A DNA stretch of 64,000 nucleotides from Chlorogloeopsis fritschii PCC 6912 (GTDB taxonomy: Bacteria; Cyanobacteriota; Cyanobacteriia; Cyanobacteriales; Nostocaceae): the NCBI RefSeq assembly GCF_000317285.1, contig NZ_AJLN01000149.1, positions 1-64,000 of the forward strand. Direction: 5' to 3'. Both the position numbers and the translations under genes were made by a program. A model generated the notes under the pieces. The model made no database searches. It was not told where the DNA came from and was given only the letters and a program-made list of their open reading frames with translations. Of the stretch, positions 38,012-47,376 are shown piece after piece. Each line of letters starts with the position of its first letter. Within the stretch, counting starts at the first letter, position 1.

Positions 38012-41000
38012 AAACAATTGAAGAATTTTTGTCTTATCTTTGCAGCCTGGATATCAAATTATGGGTAGAGAATGAGCGTCTACGTTGTAGTGCGCCAAAA
38101 GAAACCCTTACACTAGATATAAAAGCAGAATTAGCAGCACGCAAAGCAGAAATTCTAGCTTTTATCAGCCAAGCGAATCAAGCTTTAAAATCCTCGGCAG
38201 GATCTATTCAACCTGTCCCTCGTCAGGAAAATATACCTCTATCTTTTGCCCAGCAACGACTTTGGTTTTTTACTCAACTAGAACCAGATAGTTATACTTA
38301 CAATATACCCGCAGCAGTTAGACTTACAGGCAAATTAAACCTAACTGCACTGTCACAAAGCATCTATGAAATTATCAGACGCCATGAAATATTAAGAACT
38401 ACATTTACTGTTGTTGATGGCGAAGCAATACAAGTAATTGGCAACGGTGAAAACTTTACTTTTCCAGTTATAGACTTGCAGGCGTTTTCAGAAGAGAAAA
38501 AACAGCAAGAAGTTTTCAACCTGGCTGCTTTAGAAGCACAAAAACCCTTTGACTTAGTTCAAGGCCCCTTAATAAGAGCCAACTTACTCAAACTAGCAGA
38601 AACAGACCATGTTGTATTGTTGACAATGCACCATATAGTTTCTGATGGTTGGTCTACAGGCATATTTATTAAAGAACTCACAGATCTTTACACAGCCTTT
38701 TGTGTTGGTCAACCTTCCCCACTTCCAAAGCTACCGATTCAGTATGCAGACTTTGCTATTTGGCAAAGAAAATGGTTGCAAGGCGAGGTGCTGCAAACCC
38801 AACTCAATTACTGGAAACAGCAATTAGGTGGTAGTTTACCTATTTTAGAATTACCAAGCGATCGCCCTCGACCCGCAATTAAATCTAACAATGGTGCAAC
38901 ACAGATTTTCCAAATATCTCCAGATTTGACTAAGCAGCTAGTAGCATTCTCACAACAGGAAGGAGTTACTTTATTCATGACTCTGCTGGCAGCATTTAAA
39001 GTGTTGCTATATCGCTACACCCAGCAGGAAGACATGATAGTTGGTACTCCCATTGCTAACCGAAATCGAGCAGAGATAGAAGGGCTGATTGGCTTTTTTG
39101 TAAATACCTTAGTCTTACGGACAAATCTTAGCAATAATCCGACTTTCCGAGAATTTTTACAGCAAGTACGTGAAGTTACTTTAGGAGCTTATGCTCATCA
39201 AGACTTGCCTTTTGAACGATTGGTAGAAGAACTACAATTCAAGCGAGATTTAACTCATAATCCCTTATTTCAGGTGATGTTTGTGCTGCAAAATGCTACA
39301 ACAACACCCATTCAGTTACCAGAATTAACCTTACAAGAATTAACATTAGAAAAAAATACTGCCAAATTTGATTTGACTGTCTCACTATCAGAAACAGAGA
39401 CAGGATTGCGGGGAGATTTAGAATACAATACAGATATATTTAACGCTGACAGAATTACCCGAATGTGGGGCCATTTTCAGGTATTGTTAGAGGGAATTGT
39501 TGCTAATCCTCAGCAGCGCCTGTCAGATTTGCCATTATTAACAGCAAATGAGCAACATCAACTATTAGTAGAGTGGAATAATACTGAAATTGATTATCCT
39601 CAAGACCAGTGCATTCATCAATTATTTGAAGCACAGGTAGAGAAAACACCTGATGCTGTTGCTGTGGTTTTTGAGAATGAGCAATTGACCTATCGGGAAC
39701 TGAACATTAGAGCAAATCAACTCGCTCACTACTTGCAAAAACTGGGAGTAGGAAAAGACGTATTAGTGGGGATTTGTGTAGAGCGATCGCTCTTAATGGT
39801 CATCGGACTATTAGGTATTCTCAAAGCTGGTGGTGCTTACGTACCCTTAGACCCTGAGTATCCACAAGAGCGCTTGGCTTTCATGTTAGAAAATTCTCAA
39901 ACCTCTGTATTATTAACACAGCAGCATTTGTTGGAGAGTTTACCTACTTATACAACTCAATTAATTTGCTTAGATAGTAACTGGCAGACTATAGCTCAAG
40001 AAGATATAGACAATCCTATAAGTAATATTATTTTTGATAACCTAGCCTACGTTATCTACACCTCTGGCTCTACTGGCAGACCAAAGGCAGCAATGAATAC
40101 CCACCGGGGCATCTGCAATCGTTTACTGTGGATGCAGGACTATTGTCAATTAACCGCAGCAGATAGAATTTTACAGAAGACACCCTTCAGCTTTGATGTC
40201 TCAGTCTGGGAATTTTTCTTACCTTTACTGTTCGGCGCAAGATTAGTCTTAGCTAAACCAGGTGGACATCAAGATAGTAATTATCTAGCCCAACTCATAG
40301 CCGAACAACAAATCACCACAGTGCATTTTGTTCCGTCGATGCTACAAATCTTTCTCGAAGAGCCAAAGATTGATAATTGTGGGTGTTTGAAACGAGTTAT
40401 TTGCAGTGGTGAAGCGCTGCCAGTCAAATTGGAAAAACTCTTTTTTCGCCGTCTGAATGCTGAATTACACAATCTCTACGGCCCAACTGAAGCAGCTGTA
40501 GATGTCACTTATTGGGCGTGCAAGAATAATTCTACTACCGCAACAGTTCTTATCGGTCGTCCTATTGCCAATACCCAGATTTACCTGTTGGATAAACATC
40601 TACAATCTGTTCCTCTAGGAGTAGCGGGGGAACTATATATTGGTGGAGTGGGAGTGGGTAGAGGCTATTTTAATAGTTCAGATCTGACAGCAGAGAAATT
40701 TATTCCCAATCCCTTTAGCAGCAAACCAGGAGCACGTCTGTATAAAACAGGAGATCAGGCGCGCTACTTAAGTGATGGCAACATCGAATTTCTTGGTCGT
40801 ATTGACAACCAGGTAAAAATTCGCGGCTTCCGCATCGAACTAGGTGAAATTGAAGCTAGGTTAAACCAACATCCTAACGTCCGCGAAGCAGTAGTAAAAG
40901 TTTGGGAAGATGAAGGTGATAAACGTTTAGTAGGATATGTCAGTTCTCAATCAAAACCACAATTAACAGTTACTCAACTGCGAAGCTTTCTAAAGGAACA

Positions 41001-41472
41001 ACTGCCAGAATATATGATTCCTTCTGCATTTGTAATTTTAGAAGCTTTACCTCTAACACCCAACGGGAAAATAGATCGGCGTGCATTACCTGCACCAGAA
41101 AAAAATCGCCCAGAATTAGCAGCTAATTATGTAATACCGCAAACCAAAGTAGAACAAACTATTGCTAATATTTGGCAAAAAGCTTTAAATATTGAACAAA
41201 TTGGCATTCACGATAATTTTTTTGAACTCGGTGGTCATTCATTGCTAATGCTTAGGGTTCATAGTGAATTGCAGGAAATCTTTAAAACTGATTTATTAAT
41301 ACTGGATTTGTTTAGATATCCAACAATCAGTTCTTTAGCAGAGTATCTTAATCAATTACAAAATCAAATTACATCTATTCAGAAGATAGACAATCAAGCT
41401 GAAAAAATAACAACCGCTAAAGAACAAAAACAAAAACGTCTGCAAAAAATGAAATCACTCAGAAATCTTTAA
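38008..41472 (+). CDS. NRPS: TubC docking-C-A(Ser)-PCP
   Basis: The start overlaps the previous stop (ATGA), so translation is coupled. The 1154-residue protein begins with a TubC-type docking domain (1-60; MKTIEEFLSYLCSLDIKLWV), which should grip the acidic tail DREEIEL of the upstream NRPS. The C domain (70-500) has HHIVSDGWS at 208. The A domain (535-1030) reads D-V-W-H-I-S-L-V-D, a serine pattern nearly identical to that of the loading protein. The PCP has Ser1078 (LGGHSL). The tail is basic (KQKRLQKMKSLRNL) and precedes a PKS, exactly as for the first Ser module. It adds the second serine. Confidence 0.91.
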   Translation: MKTIEEFLSYLCSLDIKLWVENERLRCSAPKETLTLDIKAELAARKAEILAFISQANQALKSSAGSIQPVPRQENIPLSFAQQRLWFFTQLEPDSYTYNIPAAVRLTGKLNLTALSQSIYEIIRRHEILRTTFTVVDGEAIQVIGNGENFTFPVIDLQAFSEEKKQQEVFNLAALEAQKPFDLVQGPLIRANLLKLAETDHVVLLTMHHIVSDGWSTGIFIKELTDLYTAFCVGQPSPLPKLPIQYADFAIWQRKWLQGEVLQTQLNYWKQQLGGSLPILELPSDRPRPAIKSNNGATQIFQISPDLTKQLVAFSQQEGVTLFMTLLAAFKVLLYRYTQQEDMIVGTPIANRNRAEIEGLIGFFVNTLVLRTNLSNNPTFREFLQQVREVTLGAYAHQDLPFERLVEELQFKRDLTHNPLFQVMFVLQNATTTPIQLPELTLQELTLEKNTAKFDLTVSLSETETGLRGDLEYNTDIFNADRITRMWGHFQVLLEGIVANPQQRLSDLPLLTANEQHQLLVEWNNTEIDYPQDQCIHQLFEAQVEKTPDAVAVVFENEQLTYRELNIRANQLAHYLQKLGVGKDVLVGICVERSLLMVIGLLGILKAGGAYVPLDPEYPQERLAFMLENSQTSVLLTQQHLLESLPTYTTQLICLDSNWQTIAQEDIDNPISNIIFDNLAYVIYTSGSTGRPKAAMNTHRGICNRLLWMQDYCQLTAADRILQKTPFSFDVSVWEFFLPLLFGARLVLAKPGGHQDSNYLAQLIAEQQITTVHFVPSMLQIFLEEPKIDNCGCLKRVICSGEALPVKLEKLFFRRLNAELHNLYGPTEAAVDVTYWACKNNSTTATVLIGRPIANTQIYLLDKHLQSVPLGVAGELYIGGVGVGRGYFNSSDLTAEKFIPNPFSSKPGARLYKTGDQARYLSDGNIEFLGRIDNQVKIRGFRIELGEIEARLNQHPNVREAVVKVWEDEGDKRLVGYVSSQSKPQLTVTQLRSFLKEQLPEYMIPSAFVILEALPLTPNGKIDRRALPAPEKNRPELAANYVIPQTKVEQTIANIWQKALNIEQIGIHDNFFELGGHSLLMLRVHSELQEIFKTDLLILDLFRYPTISSLAEYLNQLQNQITSIQKIDNQAEKITTAKEQKQKRLQKMKSLRNL

Positions 41473-41486
41473 GGAATTATATAAAA

Positions 41487-44400
41487 ATGGACACTACAGC
41501 AGTATTTAATCAAAATGGTTCGGAAATAGCAATTATTGGTTTATCAGGGCGCTTTCCTGGTGCTAAAAATATTGAAGAATTTTGGCACAATTTACAAGCA
41601 GGGGTAGAGTCAATCACTTTTTTTACAGACGAAGAGCTTTTAGCTTCAGGGGTAGATCCAGCCTTAGTTAATAACCCTAACTATGTTAAAGCTAGGGGTG
41701 TATTAGCAGATGCAGAATTATTTGACGCACCTTTTTTCGGTTTCAATCCCAGAGAAGCAGAAATTACAGATCCACAACATCGGTTGTTTTTAGAGTGTGC
41801 CTGGGAAGCTTTAGAAAATGCTGGCTACACTTCAGAAAAATATTCTGGATCAATTGGTGTTTATGCTGGTAGTGGTTTGAGTGGCTACTTATTAAGTGTT
41901 TATACAAATGAAAATATTCGCAATTCTGTTGATGTTCACCAAATAGCAATTGGTGGTGATAAAGATTATTTAAGTACTCGTGTTTCTTACAAATTAAATT
42001 TACAGGGGCCAAGTTATACCGTTCAAACTGCCTGCTCAACTTCATTAGTTGCCGTTCACTTAGCGTGTCAAAGTCTCCTCAATGGAGAATGTGACATGGC
42101 TTTAGCTGGTGGTGTTTCTATTAGTGCTTTGCGAAAACATGGCTATATTTATAAAGAAGGGGGTATAAGCTCTCCAGATGGACATTGCCGCGCTTTTGAT
42201 GCCAAAGCACAGGGAACCGTTGGTGGTGAAGGTGTGGGTATTTTGGTGTTAAAGAGATTAGAAGAGGCGATCGCCGATCGAGATACCATTCATGCAGTGA
42301 TTAAAGGTTCTGCTACTAATAACGATGGCTCATTCAAAGTCAGCTACACCGCACCTAGTATAGATACTCAAGCCAAAGTAATTAGAACTGCTCAAATTGT
42401 TGCGGAAGTTGCACCCGAAACTATTACCTATATTGAAGCTCACGGCACAGGCACATCTTTAGGAGATCCCATTGAAATTGCTGCCTTAACCCAAGCTTTT
42501 CGCTCCAGTACTGAGAAAACAGGCTTTTGCGCTATAGGTTCTTTAAAAACTAATATTGGGCATTTGGATGCTGCCGCTGGGGTGGCAGGCTTAATTAAAA
42601 CTGTTTTAGCTCTCAAGCATAAAAAAATACCAGCCAGCTTACACTTTGAACAAGCCAATCCCCAAATTGATTTTGTCAATAGTCCCTTCTATGTCAATAC
42701 TCAATTGACAGATTGGCAAACTAACAGCACTCCCAGACGTGCGGGAGTTAGTTCCTTTGGTATTGGGGGCACAAATGCTCATGTCGTTTTGGAAGAATTT
42801 CCTGATGTACAGACGAACCGTGGCGCGTCTGTACGCTCTCGCCCTTGGCAGTTGTTAGTACTTTCTGCCAAAACTGAATCTGCCCTAGAAACTGCCACAA
42901 AAAATTTAGCTAATTATCTTCAGCAAAATCGGGATTTAAATCTGGCTGATGTAGCTTACACTTTGGCGGTAGGTCGTAAGGCTTTTGAGCATCGGCGGAT
43001 TTTGGTTTGTGAAAATAGCGATCGCGTCATCACCGCTTTCACATCTCCAGATAGTCCAGAAGTTTTTACCCATTACCAAAAACCCTGTCATCGTCCAGTG
43101 GTGTTTATGTTTCCTGGTCAGGGTTCTCAGTATGTGAATATGGGTAGAGAACTTTATGAAAGTGAACCATACTTTAAAGAACAAGTTGACTATTGTGCCG
43201 AACTACTCAAGCTCCATCTAGATTTTGACCTGCGTGAAGTACTTTACCCGGATACCACACACACCGAAACAGCAAGCCAGTCTTTAACTCAAACACATAT
43301 TACCCAGCCAGCGCTATTTGCGATCGCCTATGCCTTAGCAAAATTATGGGTGAGTTGGGGTGTGCGTCCAGAAGCAATGATTGGCCATAGTATTGGGGAA
43401 TATGTAGCAGCAACATTGGCAGGAGTTTTTAGTTTAGAAGATGCTTTAAAGTTAGTTGCGACTCGCGGACGCTTAATGCAACAATTGCCAAAAGGTGCGA
43501 TGCTCTCGGTGCAAATGGGAGAGTCGGAGATTCAACCCCTGTTAGGAACAGAATTGGCTCTAGCTGCTAGCAATGCACCATCAACCTGTGTGATTTCAGG
43601 TTCTATAAATGCGATCGCCCAATTAGAGGAGCACTTACAACAGCAAGGGATAAATTGTCGCAGACTGCACACATCCCATGCTTTTCATTCTCCAATGATG
43701 GACTCGATCATCGCACCTTATACACAAGAATTGAAAAAAGTCAAGATAAATCCTCCGCAAATTCCATTTATATCGAATGTTAGTGGTACCTGGATTAGTG
43801 CAGCACAAGCCACAGATCCCAACTATTGGGCAAAACATTTGCGACAAACCGTGCGCTTTAGTGATGGAATATTCGAGTTACTCCAGCAACCAGAACGCAT
43901 ATTTTTGGAAGTGGGGGCAAGTAGAACCTTAAGTACTTTTGTCAAGCAACATCAAAAACCAGAGGTAGTAACACTCACCTCACTCCGCCATCCCCAAGAA
44001 CAAAAGTCAGATGTAGCATTTATATTCAATACTTTAGGTCGTCTATGGTTGCAAGGAATAAAAGTTGATTGGTCGAGTTTTTATGCCCATGCAAAACCCT
44101 ACCATATCCCCTTACCTACTTATCCTTTTGAGCGTCAGCGTTATTGGGTGGAACTACAACTAGAAAAACAAATCTCATCAATCACAACTGATGAGATTTG
44201 GAAAGCTGTAGTAGCAACTAGGCACATCCAGGCTCAAACTCAGCTACTTGATCGAGAAACTTCTTTAATTAATAAACAGTGCTTGGATCATTTATGTGCT
44301 GCCTACATTAACTTGGCTTTGAGAGATTTAGATATTTTTACAAATCCCTCCGGCAAGTATTCTTTTTCAGAATTATATGAGCGAAGCTGCATCATTCCTC

Positions 44401-47312
44401 GCTATCAGCAGTTATTGCATCGCTGGTTAGATGTCTTAGTAGAACAAGGCCATTTACAGCAAGAGCAAGGAATATTTAGCAACTTTAAACCCTTGTCTAA
44501 TAATATACTCAATACTCTTTTAGAAACAGCTAGATTAAAATGGGCAAATAATCCACAAGTTGTAGATATGGTGGAGGAATGTGGAGCAAATCTGCTACCT
44601 GTACTTAGAGGAGAAAAAGAACCTCTAGAATTGCATTTTGCAGTCTGCAACAAAAGAGTAGGAACCACTAAATCAGAATTGCCCTTGAACACTTATTTAA
44701 AAGGTATCATGCGGGCAAGTTTGGAACAGGTAGTAAAATTATTACCACCAAACGTCAAACTAAGAATTTTAGAAATAGGAGGAGGACAAGGACTTGCGAC
44801 GACAGCTTTATTACCTGTCTTACCTAAAGAAAAAACAACTTACACTTTTACAGATGTCGGGGGTTTATTTTTAAATCTAGCTAAAGAAAAGTTTAGTGCT
44901 TATCCATTTGTTGAATATCGGTTTCTGGATATCGAAAAGCCTCCTGCTGAACAAGGGTATACTACCCACAGTTTTGATTTAGTAATTGCTGTTAATGTCT
45001 TGCACGTTGCTCGTAACATTAACAAAACCCTTGAGTATGTGCGCTCTTTGTTAGCTCCAGGTGGTTTATTACTGCTATGGGAAATCACTCAACCTCAATT
45101 AAATTTTGATATCACTGATGGTTTGTTGATGAATCCTTTAGAGGATGCACAACGCAGTCGTGGCAACCCATTTTTATCTCCAAAGCAGTGGCGTGAAGCA
45201 TTGATTTCTCAGGGATTTGTTGAATTAGAGGTGGTTTCTGAATCTGAAGTATTCGGAGAGGAAATTTTAATTGCTCAAGCTACTACAACTGATTCTGTAC
45301 CTACAGCATTTAGCACATTTATTGACCACACACACACACAAGTTGAAGAAAATACGGCTTTATTAGGTAAAAATCCTAACGTTGGGGAGTGGTTCTATAT
45401 TCCTAGTTGGAAACGCGCTTCCTTACCGCAGTATTTACTAGATGAAATACAAAAAACTCAACCAAAATGCTGCTTAGTTTTTATGGATGAGTGCGGTTTG
45501 GGTGAAAAAATAGTCGAGCGATTGATGTTGGAAGGTGGGGATGTAATTACCGTCAAAGTTGGGGAAGAATACAGATGTCAGAGCGATCGCCTCTATACAA
45601 TTAACCCCGAACAACCACAAGACTACAAGTTTCTGTGCCAAGAATTGCGCTCTGTGGGTAAAACTCCCACTCATATTATTCATTTATGGAGTGTTACACC
45701 AGATCGTTTAGAGGAATTAACATCACAAAAGTATGAATCTTTGGGCTTTTACAGCTTACTGTTTCTTGCTCAAGCGATCGCTGAATTTTATCAACAAGAT
45801 ACCTTACAGATTCGAGTTATTTCCAATCATCTGCAAATAGTTACAGGTTCCGAACAACTGTGTCCAGAAAAAGCCTTAATGATAGGGCCTTGTAAAGTCA
45901 TTCCGCAAGAGTACCCCAACCTCGCCTGTAGCAGCATTGATGTAGTTCTTCCCCTAGCAGATAGTTGGCAAGAACAGCAATTAATCAACCAGCTAGTTAC
46001 AGAAATTTCTACCCAATCACCTGAACAGATGGTTGCTTACCGAGGACATCATCGTTGGGTACAGGATTTTGAAGCTGTCAAATTAGACACCTATCAGAAA
46101 AATCAGCGTTTAAGGTCAAAAGGAGTATATTTGATTACTGGCGGTTTGGGTGGCGTTGGTTTAGTTTTAGCCGAATATTTAGCGAAAACCGTACAAGCAA
46201 AACTTATTTTAGTCGGGCGATCGGCTTTTCCTCAACCAGATGAATGGACGCAGTGGCTATCAACTCATGATGCACAAGATGTAGTTAGCCAGAAAATTCA
46301 GAAATTGCAAAATCTCCAAGCTTTGGGTGCAGAAATAATGGTAGTTAGTGCTGACGTTGCTAATTATGTGCAAATGTCAGCAGTAGTTAAAAAAGCAAAT
46401 TTGCAATTTGGTCAAATTAATGGAGTAATTCATGCAGCCGCAGTTTTAGGTGGAGGTATGATTCAACTCAAAACAAAAGAAATAGCAACTGATGCTTTAG
46501 CACCAAAAGTCCAAGGAACAAGAGTATTAAATAAGATTTTCCAAAATACCAAGCTTGATTTCTTTGTACTTTGTTCCTCGCTTTCTTCCTTTGTAGGTAC
46601 ATCAGGAATGGTAGATTATACCGCCGAAAATGCGTTCTTAGATGCTTTCGCTCACTATAAGTCTGCACGACATAGTAATTTCATCACATCTATTAACTGG
46701 GATAGGTGGAACAACTTAGGAATGGCAATTGCAGTTGAGGAGAGGCACAAAGAGATTGCAGGGGAAGAATTAATAGAAGGGATGAGTTTGGAAGAAGGTA
46801 TTGAAGCATTTCAGCAAATTTTATTTAGTAGTAATTTACCGCAAATAGTTGTATCAACACAAGATTTACACGCTCTGATTCAGACGAATAAATCTAATAA
46901 ATTTGAATCCATAGAAGAACAATTAGCCCAACTCAACCGAGCGAGAGTAACTCATCCCCGTCCTAATTTAGGTAATGCTTATGTTGCTCCAACCAACGAA
47001 CTAGAAATTACTCTAGCTGAAATTTGGCAACAACTCCTAGCTATCGACAAGGTAGGCATTCATGATAACTTCTTTGAATTAGGGGGAGACTCTTTATTTG
47101 CCACTCAGCTTGTTTCTCAATTGTGCAAAAACTTTCAAATTGAATTGCCTTATAAAAGCTTTTTCAATTCACCTACTGTAGCTGAGTTAGCCGAAATTAT
47201 TTCCCAACAAGTAGCTGCAAAAGCAGAACAAGAAGAGCTAGCAACAGCCTTAGCAGAAATTGAACGACTTTCAGAAGAAGAAGTGCAGGCAATAATTGCT
47301 TTGCAAAACTAA
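41487..47312 (+). CDS. PKS module: KS-AT-cMT-KR-ACP
   Basis: This 1941-residue protein extends the chain by a methylated C2 unit. The KS has Cys183 and both His motifs. The AT has Ser635 and HAFHS (malonyl-CoA type). A C-methyltransferase domain (about 990-1260; SAM motif LEIGGGQGLATT near 1093) methylates the alpha carbon. The KR (GGLGGVGL near 1552) has the full set Lys1674, Ser, Tyr1711 and Asn1715, so it should be active, unlike the KR of the first PKS. The ACP has Ser1869. The C-terminal helix ending LSEEEVQAIIALQN looks like a docking element for the next C domain. With Ser upstream the unit would be statine-like: 4-amino-3-hydroxy-2-methyl. Confidence 0.92.
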   Translation: MDTTAVFNQNGSEIAIIGLSGRFPGAKNIEEFWHNLQAGVESITFFTDEELLASGVDPALVNNPNYVKARGVLADAELFDAPFFGFNPREAEITDPQHRLFLECAWEALENAGYTSEKYSGSIGVYAGSGLSGYLLSVYTNENIRNSVDVHQIAIGGDKDYLSTRVSYKLNLQGPSYTVQTACSTSLVAVHLACQSLLNGECDMALAGGVSISALRKHGYIYKEGGISSPDGHCRAFDAKAQGTVGGEGVGILVLKRLEEAIADRDTIHAVIKGSATNNDGSFKVSYTAPSIDTQAKVIRTAQIVAEVAPETITYIEAHGTGTSLGDPIEIAALTQAFRSSTEKTGFCAIGSLKTNIGHLDAAAGVAGLIKTVLALKHKKIPASLHFEQANPQIDFVNSPFYVNTQLTDWQTNSTPRRAGVSSFGIGGTNAHVVLEEFPDVQTNRGASVRSRPWQLLVLSAKTESALETATKNLANYLQQNRDLNLADVAYTLAVGRKAFEHRRILVCENSDRVITAFTSPDSPEVFTHYQKPCHRPVVFMFPGQGSQYVNMGRELYESEPYFKEQVDYCAELLKLHLDFDLREVLYPDTTHTETASQSLTQTHITQPALFAIAYALAKLWVSWGVRPEAMIGHSIGEYVAATLAGVFSLEDALKLVATRGRLMQQLPKGAMLSVQMGESEIQPLLGTELALAASNAPSTCVISGSINAIAQLEEHLQQQGINCRRLHTSHAFHSPMMDSIIAPYTQELKKVKINPPQIPFISNVSGTWISAAQATDPNYWAKHLRQTVRFSDGIFELLQQPERIFLEVGASRTLSTFVKQHQKPEVVTLTSLRHPQEQKSDVAFIFNTLGRLWLQGIKVDWSSFYAHAKPYHIPLPTYPFERQRYWVELQLEKQISSITTDEIWKAVVATRHIQAQTQLLDRETSLINKQCLDHLCAAYINLALRDLDIFTNPSGKYSFSELYERSCIIPRYQQLLHRWLDVLVEQGHLQQEQGIFSNFKPLSNNILNTLLETARLKWANNPQVVDMVEECGANLLPVLRGEKEPLELHFAVCNKRVGTTKSELPLNTYLKGIMRASLEQVVKLLPPNVKLRILEIGGGQGLATTALLPVLPKEKTTYTFTDVGGLFLNLAKEKFSAYPFVEYRFLDIEKPPAEQGYTTHSFDLVIAVNVLHVARNINKTLEYVRSLLAPGGLLLLWEITQPQLNFDITDGLLMNPLEDAQRSRGNPFLSPKQWREALISQGFVELEVVSESEVFGEEILIAQATTTDSVPTAFSTFIDHTHTQVEENTALLGKNPNVGEWFYIPSWKRASLPQYLLDEIQKTQPKCCLVFMDECGLGEKIVERLMLEGGDVITVKVGEEYRCQSDRLYTINPEQPQDYKFLCQELRSVGKTPTHIIHLWSVTPDRLEELTSQKYESLGFYSLLFLAQAIAEFYQQDTLQIRVISNHLQIVTGSEQLCPEKALMIGPCKVIPQEYPNLACSSIDVVLPLADSWQEQQLINQLVTEISTQSPEQMVAYRGHHRWVQDFEAVKLDTYQKNQRLRSKGVYLITGGLGGVGLVLAEYLAKTVQAKLILVGRSAFPQPDEWTQWLSTHDAQDVVSQKIQKLQNLQALGAEIMVVSADVANYVQMSAVVKKANLQFGQINGVIHAAAVLGGGMIQLKTKEIATDALAPKVQGTRVLNKIFQNTKLDFFVLCSSLSSFVGTSGMVDYTAENAFLDAFAHYKSARHSNFITSINWDRWNNLGMAIAVEERHKEIAGEELIEGMSLEEGIEAFQQILFSSNLPQIVVSTQDLHALIQTNKSNKFESIEEQLAQLNRARVTHPRPNLGNAYVAPTNELEITLAEIWQQLLAIDKVGIHDNFFELGGDSLFATQLVSQLCKNFQIELPYKSFFNSPTVAELAEIISQQVAAKAEQEELATALAEIERLSEEEVQAIIALQN
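42807..42834. repeat. Palindromic repeat inserted in PKS2
   Basis: GTACAGACG (42807-42815) and CGTCTGTAC (42826-42834) form a 9-bp stem with a 10-base loop. It lies in frame in the KS-AT linker, right after HVVLEEFP, encoding part of VQTNRGASVRSRP. GTAGAGACG/GTACAGACG palindromes are widespread intergenic repeats in Nostocales. Confidence 0.7.
45327..45340 (+). repeat. (CA)7 dinucleotide tract in PKS2
   Basis: Seven CA units encode HTHTQ in the linker between the methyltransferase and KR regions. Slippage would shift the frame. Confidence 0.6.
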
Positions 47313-47376
47313 GCTTTTCATCAAAAAATATGATTTTTGTAAGCATTTGAATAATTGATTACTATAGTCTGTAAAA

